This document shows positions 35,394 through 41,866 of a DNA stretch of 49,416 nucleotides, in pieces; positions within the stretch are counted from its first letter, which is position 1, and every line of letters begins with the position of its first letter. The stretch covers positions 1 through 49,416 of the forward strand of contig JAEWFT010000034.1 of the NCBI GenBank assembly GCA_023388715.1, in the 5' to 3' direction. Both the position numbers and the translations under genes were made by a program. A model generated the notes under the pieces. It was not told where the DNA came from, ran no database searches, and saw nothing but the letters and a program-made list of their open reading frames with translations. The stretch is from Pseudomonadota bacterium. GTDB lineage: Bacteria; Pseudomonadota; Gammaproteobacteria; Xanthomonadales; Xanthomonadaceae.

Positions 35394-36884
35394 TCACAGC
35401 AGCACCACATCGAACTGCTCCTGCTGGTACTGCGCGTCGGCCTGGAAGCGGATCGACTTGCCGAGGAACTCCTCCAGCTCCGCCACCGCGTTGGACTCCT
35501 CGTCGGTGATGCGCCCCACGACCTTGGGCGAGGCGATCACCAGCAGGCGGGCGGCCTCGAACTGGCGCACCGCGCGCACGATCTCGCGGAAGATTTCGTA
35601 GGTCACCGTTTCCGCGGTCTTCAACATGCCGCGCCCGCCGCATTCGTGGCAGGGCTCGCACAGCTGCCGCTCCAGCGATTCGACCGTGCGCTTGCGGGTC
35701 ATCTCGACCAGGCCCAGCGGCGAGAATTCGTACACCGTGGTCTTGGCGTGGTCGCGCGCCAGCGATTTCTCCAGCGTGCGCATCACCTGCCGGCGATGCT
35801 CGGCGTCCTGCATGTCGATGAAGTCGATGATGATGATGCCGCCGAGGTTGCGCAGCCGCAGTTGGCGCGCCACCGCCTGAGCGGCCTCGAGGTTGGTGCG
35901 GTAGACGGTTTCCTCGAGGTTTCGCTGACCAAGGAAGGATCCGGTGTTGACGTCGACCGTGGTCATCGCCTCGGTCTGGTCGATCACCAGGTAGCCGCCC
36001 GACTTCAGCGGCACCTCCTTCTCCAGCGCATGCTGGATCTCGTCGTCGACCCCGTACAGGTCGAACACCGGGCGCGCGCCGCCGTAATGCTCGATCTTCT
36101 CGGCCAGGTCCGGGCGATAGCGCGCGGCGAACTCGCGCAGGCGCTCGAAGGTCTCGCGCGAATCGACCTTCACCTTCTCGACGTCGCGGCGGATGAGGTC
36201 GCGCACCGCGCGCAGAGGCAGGTTGAGGTCCTCGTAGATGCAGCTGCCCAGGCGGGCATCGGCCGCCGCGGCGGACACCTGCTCCCAGACGCGGTTGAGG
36301 TAGCCGATGTCCTCCGCGAGCGCGTCGGCCGGCTGGCCTTCGGCATTGGTGCGCACGATGTACCCGTGCCCGGGGCCGCCCGCGGTCAGCTCGGCGAGCA
36401 ACGCCTTCAGGCGGGCGCGCTCGGGCTCGTCCTCGATGCGCGCGGAGATGCCGACCACCGTCGAGCGCGGCAGCAGCACCAGGTAGCGCGAGGGAATGCT
36501 GATCTGCGTGGTCAGGCGCGCGCCCTTGCTGCCGATCGGATCCTTCACCACCTGCACGATCACTTCGGCGCCGTCACGCAGCAGGTCGGCGATCGGCACC
36601 TGCGGTTGCGGCGCCTGCGAAGGCGGCTCTTCCCCCGCCACCGCGTCCAGTGGCGCGCTGCGGAAGATGTCGCTGGCATGCAGGAAAGCGGCGCGCTCGA
36701 GGCCGATGTCCACGAACGCGGCCTGCATCCCCGGCATGATCCGCTGCACCTTGCCCTTGTAGATGTTGCCGACCACGCCGCGCTGGCTGCCGCGCTCGAT
36801 GTGCAGTTCCTGCAGCATGCCGTTCTCGACCACGGCCACGCGGGTCTCGCGGGGGGTCACGTTGACCAGCAGCTCCTCGCTCAC
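35394..36884 (-). CDS. rng: Ribonuclease G
   Basis: RNase G is an endonuclease of the RNase E/G family that matures the 5' end of 16S rRNA and starts decay of some mRNAs. The 496-residue product has an N-terminal S1 domain (about 38-110), the 5'-sensor region, the DNase I-like catalytic part with DVNTGSF and IIIDFIDM (the metal-binding Asp residues) and the zinc-link CEPCHECGGRG. The GTG at 36884 overlaps the maf stop as GTGA and gives the normal N-terminus (SEELLVNVTPRETRVAVVEN). The maf-rng-yhdP-tldD order is as in E. coli. Confidence 0.97.
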   Translation of the reverse strand: MSEELLVNVTPRETRVAVVENGMLQELHIERGSQRGVVGNIYKGKVQRIMPGMQAAFVDIGLERAAFLHASDIFRSAPLDAVAGEEPPSQAPQPQVPIADLLRDGAEVIVQVVKDPIGSKGARLTTQISIPSRYLVLLPRSTVVGISARIEDEPERARLKALLAELTAGGPGHGYIVRTNAEGQPADALAEDIGYLNRVWEQVSAAAADARLGSCIYEDLNLPLRAVRDLIRRDVEKVKVDSRETFERLREFAARYRPDLAEKIEHYGGARPVFDLYGVDDEIQHALEKEVPLKSGGYLVIDQTEAMTTVDVNTGSFLGQRNLEETVYRTNLEAAQAVARQLRLRNLGGIIIIDFIDMQDAEHRRQVMRTLEKSLARDHAKTTVYEFSPLGLVEMTRKRTVESLERQLCEPCHECGGRGMLKTAETVTYEIFREIVRAVRQFEAARLLVIASPKVVGRITDEESNAVAELEEFLGKSIRFQADAQYQQEQFDVVLL

Positions 36885-37450
36885 GGCAGCCGCCCGAACT
36901 GGCGCAGCAGCCCCGCGGTCTCGAACAGCGGCAGTCCCATCACCCCCGAATGGCTTCCGGACAGATGCTCGACGTGCATCTGGAAGCGGCCCTGGATCGC
37001 GTAGGCGCCTGCCTTGCCCTGCCACTCGCCGGTCGCGACGTAACGGGCGATGTCCGCCTCCTGCAGCGGCGCGATCGTCACCAGCGAGGTCGACACCGCC
37101 TGCGCTTCGCGGCCGGCCGAAACCAGCGCCACCGCGGTGACCACCTGGTGGGTGCGTCCGCCGAGCCGGTGCAGCATGTCGGCGGCGGCATCGGCGTCGG
37201 CGGGCTTGCCGAACACCTCGTCATCGAGGATCACCTCGGTGTCCGCGCCAAGCACCAGCGCGTCCGGCACCGCGACCACCCGCAGCAGGCCCGCGCCCGC
37301 CTTCTCCCGCGCCACCCGGCGCACGTAGTCGGCGGGGGCCTCGCCGGCTGCCCGCACTTCGGGGAGGTCCAGGTCGATCACGCCGAATTCCAGTCCCAGC
37401 CGGCCCAGGAGTTCGGCGCGCCGGGGCGAGCGCGAGGCGAGATGCAGCAT
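36881..37450 (-). CDS. maf: Maf-family nucleoside triphosphate pyrophosphatase (YhdE type)
   Basis: Maf proteins hydrolyse non-canonical and canonical NTPs (dTTP/UTP for the YhdE group) and affect septum formation when overproduced. The 189-residue product begins LHLASRSPRRAELL with the substrate-binding Ser/Arg motif, has REKA, GADTEVILDD with the catalytic Asp, and GKPADADAAADML. The adjacent rng gene supports the YhdE assignment. A TAGACT hexamer ends six bases before the ATG. Confidence 0.95.
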   Translation of the reverse strand: MLHLASRSPRRAELLGRLGLEFGVIDLDLPEVRAAGEAPADYVRRVAREKAGAGLLRVVAVPDALVLGADTEVILDDEVFGKPADADAAADMLHRLGGRTHQVVTAVALVSAGREAQAVSTSLVTIAPLQEADIARYVATGEWQGKAGAYAIQGRFQMHVEHLSGSHSGVMGLPLFETAGLLRQFGRLP

Positions 37451-37456
37451 CCCGGA

Positions 37457-37462
37457 AGTCTA
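37457..37462 (-). promoter_or_regulatory. Candidate -10 element of maf, leaderless type
   Basis: On the minus strand TAGACT lies with six bases between it and the maf ATG, with no Shine-Dalgarno in the gap. The -35 position is not recognisable. It belongs to the recurrent pattern described in the findings. Confidence 0.4.
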
Positions 37463-37585
37463 ACCCGCTGCTGACTACATCCCCGGTGAACCGCTCGTCC
37501 CCGACCCCTTGCGGCGTCAGTGCGCGTTCACCCGGCGGCAACCGCGCCTGTCCCACTCTTCCTTCCAACCGCACCGGAGTCCACC

Positions 37586-38317
37586 ATGTCCCCACGCGCA
37601 CTGTTCCTCGCCCTGGCCCTGACCATCGGAAGCCCCATGTCCGCCATCGCGCAATCCCAGATGACCGGCGCTTACGCCACCCCTGCCGACGGCACCCTGC
37701 TGTCGGTGTCCGCGACCGCGGAGTCCCGGCGCGTGCCGGACGTGGCGACCGTCTCCACCGGCGTGGTCACCCAGGCCGCGGACGCCAACGCCGCGATGCG
37801 CGCCAACGCGGTGCAGATGGACAAGGTGATGGCGGCCATCCGCGCCGCCGGCATCGCCGAGCGCGACGTGCAGACCAGCGGGATCAACCTCAACCCGCAG
37901 TACCGCTATGTCGAGAACCAGGCGCCAACGATCACCGGCTACCAGGCCAACAACACGGTGAACGTGAAGGTGCGCGACCTGTCGAAGCTCGGCAAGGTGC
38001 TGGATGCCTTCGTCGCCAGCGGCGCCAACCAGGTCAACGGGCCGAGCTTCGAGGTCGACAAGCCCGACGAGGCGTACGACGAGGCGCGCCTGGCCGCGCT
38101 GCGCAAGGCGCAGGAGCGCGCGAAGACCTATGCCGACGCGCTTGGGCTGAAGGTGCGCCGGATCGTGAGCATCAGCGAGGGTGGCGGCAGCTTCCCGCGG
38201 CCGATGCCGATGGTGCGCGCGATGGCGGCCGATTCGATGATGAAGGAGACCGCGGTCGCACCGGGCGAGACCGCGCTGTCGGTGAACATCGACGTTGTCT
38301 TCGAACTGGGGCGCTGA
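37586..38317 (+). CDS. Periplasmic SIMPL-domain (DUF541) protein
   Basis: The 243-residue precursor has a signal peptide with likely cleavage after Ala22 (MSAIA), then a SIMPL domain with LLSVSATAESRRVPDVATVSTGV, VQTSGINLNPQY and a C-terminal SVNIDVVFELGR. SIMPL proteins (E. coli YggE, BP26) are periplasmic, often ring-forming, and linked to oxidative stress, but their biochemistry is not settled. The ATG at 37586 follows GGAG; an in-frame ATG 22 codons upstream lacks a signal peptide. The next small gene begins one base after the stop. Confidence 0.93.
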   Translation: MSPRALFLALALTIGSPMSAIAQSQMTGAYATPADGTLLSVSATAESRRVPDVATVSTGVVTQAADANAAMRANAVQMDKVMAAIRAAGIAERDVQTSGINLNPQYRYVENQAPTITGYQANNTVNVKVRDLSKLGKVLDAFVASGANQVNGPSFEVDKPDEAYDEARLAALRKAQERAKTYADALGLKVRRIVSISEGGGSFPRPMPMVRAMAADSMMKETAVAPGETALSVNIDVVFELGR

Positions 38318-38318
38318 G

Positions 38319-38504
38319 ATGACCCACCATCGCAAGGACGCCGACAAGGCGACGGTGCCGCTGGCAAGTCCCGAACCGGCCGGCAACACCGGCTACGCCG
38401 AGGACAAGCCGAAGGACAAGGCGCAGGCCCACATCCCCGGCGCCCGCCCTGCGCCGGACGCCGAGGAAGGCGACCTGGAGCACGCGCCCGACCCGCGCAA
38501 CTGA
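38319..38504 (+). CDS. Small charged protein of unknown function downstream of the SIMPL gene
   Basis: I do not recognise this 61-residue ORF. It is rich in Asp, Glu, Lys, Pro and Ala, with no hydrophobic segment or signal peptide, and looks fully disordered. The ATG at 38319 lies one base after the SIMPL stop, suggesting translational coupling. A large inverted repeat starts nine bases after its stop. It may be a real accessory of the SIMPL protein or a chance frame; the tight coupling and the 3' hairpin favour a real gene. Confidence 0.6.
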   Translation: MTHHRKDADKATVPLASPEPAGNTGYAEDKPKDKAQAHIPGARPAPDAEEGDLEHAPDPRN

Positions 38505-38513
38505 AATTCCAAC

Positions 38514-38553
38514 GTCGCAGACAACGCCCGCCGCGCGCGGGCGTTGTCGCGAC
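38514..38553. terminator. Long hairpin after the SIMPL operon, terminator-like without U-tract
   Basis: ACAACGCCCGC (38521-38531) and GCGGGCGTTGT (38537-38547) form a perfect 11-bp stem with a CGCGC loop, extended by GTCGC (38514-38518) against GCGAC (38549-38553) across a small internal loop. No T-run follows on either strand. It lies between the converging SIMPL unit and rlmH and probably ends or stabilises transcripts from both sides. Confidence 0.6.
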
Positions 38554-38603
38554 GGCGAGCCCGGTCGAACGCCACCGCGTGTGGCGTGGCGGGATTTGCC
38601 GCC

Positions 38604-39074
38604 TCAGGCGCGATGGTAGGGATGGTTGGCCAGCAGCGCGGCAGCGCGGTACAGCTGCTCGGCCAGCACCAGCCGCACCAACATGTGCGGCAGGGTGAGC
38701 GGCCCGAGCGACCATTGCTCGTGGGCGGCGGCGATGACCGCATCGGCGTGGCCCTCGGGACCGCCGATCAGGAACGCGAGGTCGCGTCCCTGCCCGCGCC
38801 AATGCTCCAGACGCTGCGCCAGCTGCTCGGAGGAATGCATCCGGCCACGACCATCCAGCGCCACCACGTGCGCGTTGCGCGGCAGCGCCGCCAGCACCCT
38901 CGCGCCCTCGTCGCTGGTCGCGCGCGCGGCGTCGCGGCCCTTGCCACGGATGCCGGGCTCGACTTCAACCAGGTCCAGCGGCAACCAATGGGAGAGCCGC
39001 TTCTGGTATTCGGCGAATCCTTGGGAAACCCAGCCGGGCGCGCGCTCGCCAACCGCGACCAGGCGCGCCTTCAA
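38604..39074 (-). CDS. rlmH: 23S rRNA pseudouridine-1915 N3-methyltransferase RlmH
   Basis: RlmH is a SPOUT methyltransferase modifying helix 69 of 23S rRNA on assembled ribosomes. The 156-residue product matches the family size and has LVAVGERAP at the N-terminus, VALDGRG, the SAM-binding FLIGGPEGHA and the C-terminal LPHMLVRLVLAEQLYRA with the trefoil knot. It starts three bases after rsfS. In E. coli mrdA, mrdB and rlpA follow; here the unit ends and a hairpin and the SIMPL genes follow. Confidence 0.98.
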   Translation of the reverse strand: MKARLVAVGERAPGWVSQGFAEYQKRLSHWLPLDLVEVEPGIRGKGRDAARATSDEGARVLAALPRNAHVVALDGRGRMHSSEQLAQRLEHWRGQGRDLAFLIGGPEGHADAVIAAAHEQWSLGPLTLPHMLVRLVLAEQLYRAAALLANHPYHRA

Positions 39075-39077
39075 CGG

Positions 39078-39497
39078 TTACAGCCGGTCTTCGGCCGCGG
39101 TTTCGGGTAGCTCGTCGGGCCGCTGGTCGCCCACCGTCCACAGCCGCTCCAGCGCATAGAACTCGCGCACGCGCGGCAGCATGACGTGGACCACGACATC
39201 CGCCAGGTCCACCAGCACCCATTCGGCCTCGCGCTCGCCCTCGACGCCCAGCGGCATCACGTCCAGCTTCTTGGCGAAACGCACCACTTCGTCGGCCACC
39301 GACTTCACGTGGCGGGTCGAGGTGCCGGAGGCGACCACCATGTAGTCGCACACGCTGCTCTTGCCGCGCACGTCGATCTCGACCACGTCGTTCGCCTTCA
39401 GCTCGGCCAGCGCGTCATGGACGCTCTTGAGCAGGACATCCACCGGCGGCGGCGGGTTGGGCAGGCTGGTCTTGATGACGTGGGCGGTCGTGGTCAA
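39078..39497 (-). CDS. rsfS: Ribosomal silencing factor RsfS
   Basis: RsfS binds ribosomal protein L14 and blocks subunit joining under nutrient limitation. The 139-residue product has the family core: LLKSVHDALAELKANDVVEI, SVCDYMVVASGTSTRHV and EWVLVDLADVVVHVMLPRVREFYALERLW. No ATG fits; TTG at 39497 gives MTTTAHVIKTSLPNPPPP, in line with a Pro-rich N-terminus, but the start is uncertain. It lies 43 bases after nadD, whose genomic link with rsfS is conserved. Confidence 0.94.
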   Translation of the reverse strand: MTTTAHVIKTSLPNPPPPVDVLLKSVHDALAELKANDVVEIDVRGKSSVCDYMVVASGTSTRHVKSVADEVVRFAKKLDVMPLGVEGEREAEWVLVDLADVVVHVMLPRVREFYALERLWTVGDQRPDELPETAAEDRL

Positions 39498-39540
39498 GGG
39501 CGAAGGGCTCCGGGGAAAATCGCGCGCAGTATACGGATGC

Positions 39541-40197
39541 TCAGCGGTACAGGCCGTGATGGTCGATGAACGCCGCGACCGCCCCCGGCACCCGATCCCG
39601 CCACGCGTCGCCTTCGCGAATGCGGCGGCGGATGTCGGTGGAGGATTCCGCGCGCAGGCCCGGCAACGGCAGCCACGCGAAGCCGCCGGCCGGGCATGCG
39701 TGCAGCTCCGCCAGCGCACGCTGCCGATCGCCGATCTCGCGGGCGACCTCCGGCGCAGCCTGGGCCAGCTGGGTCGCGTCGAGCGGCTCGCCCGGCCGCT
39801 GTACCGCGACCAGGTGCGCCAGCTCGAACACCTGTCGCCAGCGGCTCCAGGCAGCCAGCTGCCGCAGCGAATCGGCGCCCACCAGCCACGCCAGGGGCAC
39901 GGCATCCCCCAGTTCCGCGCGCAGCTCGGCCAGCGTGTCCACCGTGTAGGACGGCCCATCGCGGCGCAGTTCCCGCAGGTCCACGCCCAGCCCGGGTTCG
40001 CCCGCGAGCGCCAGCCCCAGCATCGCGGCACGCTGGCCGGCATCTGCGCCCGTGGCGTGCTTGTGCGGCGGATCGCGGGCCGGCAGCAGGGTGACATCGG
40101 CCTGCAGGACGTCGCGGGCGGCGCGGGCGATCGCCAGGTGGCCATGGTGGACCGGATCGAAGGTGCCGCCATACAGCACCCGCAGCGGCAGCCTCAC
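39541..40197 (-). CDS. nadD: Nicotinate-nucleotide adenylyltransferase
   Basis: NadD makes deamido-NAD from nicotinate mononucleotide and ATP. The 218-residue product has GGTFDPVHHGHLAIA, the (H/T)xGH nucleotidyltransferase motif, and ESSTDIRRRI near the C-terminus. The GTG at 40197 overlaps the holA stop as GTGA; the frame is open further upstream but overlaps holA. The holA-nadD-rsfS order is conserved in proteobacteria. Confidence 0.97.
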   Translation of the reverse strand: MRLPLRVLYGGTFDPVHHGHLAIARAARDVLQADVTLLPARDPPHKHATGADAGQRAAMLGLALAGEPGLGVDLRELRRDGPSYTVDTLAELRAELGDAVPLAWLVGADSLRQLAAWSRWRQVFELAHLVAVQRPGEPLDATQLAQAAPEVAREIGDRQRALAELHACPAGGFAWLPLPGLRAESSTDIRRRIREGDAWRDRVPGAVAAFIDHHGLYR

Positions 40198-41228
40198 GCC
40201 AGCAGCCGCGCCGCGTCGCGCTCGGCGATCGCCAGCAGCAGCCGCTCCAGCAGCAGCCAGGCGTCCGCGGATTCCTCGCCCGGCCGCACGCGGCCCTTGG
40301 ACACGCGGTCCACGCGACCCGCCTCGACCAGGAACTGCTGCCAGCGCGGCGGCGGATGCCGCGACAGCGCGCGCTTGTAGACCGCCTGCTTGGATTCCCA
40401 GATCCGCTGCGCCTTGCACTCGGCGGCGAAATTGCGCGCCTGTGCCAGCGCTGCCATCGTCGACAGTTCCTTGGCCAGCATGCCCATCAGGGCCGGGATC
40501 GCCTCGCCCTCGGCGCGCAGGCCGGCCACCACCCGCGCCACCTGCGCCGGTTGCCCGTTGAGCGCGGCATCGACCATCCGGAACACATCGTAGCGGGCGG
40601 AATCGGCCACCAGCGCTTCCAGCCGGTGGGCATCCAGCACGCCTTCCCCCGCCTGCAACAGGGCCAGCTTGTCGACTTCCTGCGCGGCCGCCAGCAGGTT
40701 GCCCTCCACCCGCTGCGCCAGCCGCGCCACCGCGTCCGCGCCGGCCTTGATCCCGCGGCTGCGCATGCGCTGGGACAGCCAGCCCTGCAATTCGTGCGGC
40801 TTGATCGGCCAGGCGACGGCGACATGGCCGACGCGGGCGATCGCCTCGCTCCACTTGCCGGCATGCGCCTTCGACCACTCGCCGGCGATGACCAGCAGCA
40901 CCACGTCGGGCGCGGGATCCGCGCAGTAGCCCGCGATCAGCTTGGCGCCCTGCGCGCCCGGCTTGCCGGTGGGGAGCCGGATCTCCACCAGTCGCCGGCT
41001 GGCGAACAGGCTGGGCGCATGCAGCGCGGCATCCAGCGCGCCCCAGTCGGCATCGCGCCCTTCCATGTCATGTACTTCGCGCTCGCCGATGCCCTGGGCG
41101 CGCGCGGCGGCGCGCACCGCATCGGCGGCTTCCAGCACCAGCAGCGGTTCGCTGCCGGCGACGAGATAAGCGGGCCGCAACGGTTCGCCGGCCAGCTGCG
41201 CGGTGAGGCGATCGGCGCTCAGCTCCAT
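40194..41228 (-). CDS. holA: DNA polymerase III delta subunit
   Basis: HolA is the clamp-loader wrench that opens the beta clamp. The 344-residue product has the N-terminal LRPAYLVAGSEPLLVLEAAD, a SLFASRRLVEIRLPTGKPG segment that includes the clamp-binding Leu-Phe pair, and the helical collar domain at the C-terminus. The length equals that of E. coli (343). It lies 45 bases after lptE, as in E. coli. Confidence 0.96.
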   Translation of the reverse strand: MELSADRLTAQLAGEPLRPAYLVAGSEPLLVLEAADAVRAAARAQGIGEREVHDMEGRDADWGALDAALHAPSLFASRRLVEIRLPTGKPGAQGAKLIAGYCADPAPDVVLLVIAGEWSKAHAGKWSEAIARVGHVAVAWPIKPHELQGWLSQRMRSRGIKAGADAVARLAQRVEGNLLAAAQEVDKLALLQAGEGVLDAHRLEALVADSARYDVFRMVDAALNGQPAQVARVVAGLRAEGEAIPALMGMLAKELSTMAALAQARNFAAECKAQRIWESKQAVYKRALSRHPPPRWQQFLVEAGRVDRVSKGRVRPGEESADAWLLLERLLLAIAERDAARLLA

Positions 41229-41273
41229 CGCGCTGCGCCGCCGGCGGCGACGGGCGCCCTCAGCGGCACCGGC

Positions 41274-41783
41274 TCACGGCGCCGCGGCGGGCTTGGACGC
41301 GGCGTCCACCCGCCGCAGGATTGCGGCGGCCATGTCGCGGCGCAGTTCGACCACCAGCATCTCGCGCTCGCTGGCCTTGCCGATCGAATCCACCACCGGC
41401 GAGAGGTAGTCGCGCGACAGCTCCACCGCCTGCTGTGGCACCGCCATGCTGCCGTCAGCGCGCTGCATGCTGAAGACCACCGCGTAGCGCAGCGCGTATT
41501 CCTGCGCGCGCCCGAACTGGTCGTGGCTGATCGGGGTGTCGGCCCACTGCTCGGAAACGACCTGCAAGGTCGCGACGGGGGTGGCGGCATCGACGGGCGC
41601 GGCGGTCGCGCCGGCCCGCGCCAGGCCATCGGCCAGCAGTTCGGCCAGCGGGCTGTAGCGCTCGGCCGCCAGCACCCGCACCGGGCCAAGGTCGGCCGGC
41701 AGGTTCAGCGCATTGCGCAGGTGGAAACCGCAGCCGGACAGCAGCGCGGCGGACAGGGCGAGGATGGCAAGGCGACGGGTCAT
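41274..41783 (-). CDS. lptE: LPS-assembly lipoprotein LptE
   Basis: LptE plugs the LptD barrel to place LPS in the outer leaflet. The 169-residue precursor has a lipoprotein signal with the lipobox LLSGC (Cys18) followed by GFHLRN, the typical LptE start. Conserved features include SRDYLSPVVDSIGKASEREML. It lies between leuS and holA as in E. coli. A TAGACT hexamer ends seven bases before the ATG, so a promoter of its own, possibly leaderless, is likely in the 83-base leuS-lptE gap. Confidence 0.95.
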   Translation of the reverse strand: MTRRLAILALSAALLSGCGFHLRNALNLPADLGPVRVLAAERYSPLAELLADGLARAGATAAPVDAATPVATLQVVSEQWADTPISHDQFGRAQEYALRYAVVFSMQRADGSMAVPQQAVELSRDYLSPVVDSIGKASEREMLVVELRRDMAAAILRRVDAASKPAAAP

Positions 41784-41790
41784 GGCGCTG

Positions 41791-41796
41791 AGTCTA
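41791..41796 (-). promoter_or_regulatory. Candidate -10 element of lptE, leaderless type
   Basis: On the minus strand TAGACT has seven bases between it and the lptE ATG, with no Shine-Dalgarno in the gap. The -35 position is GC-rich. The word and distance are the same as at accA. Confidence 0.4.
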
Positions 41797-41866
41797 AGGG
41801 CTTTTGGGGCCGGTCCGGCGGATCGCCGCATGCCCGGCGCGGGGGTGGGGCGATCCCCGCCTCCGG

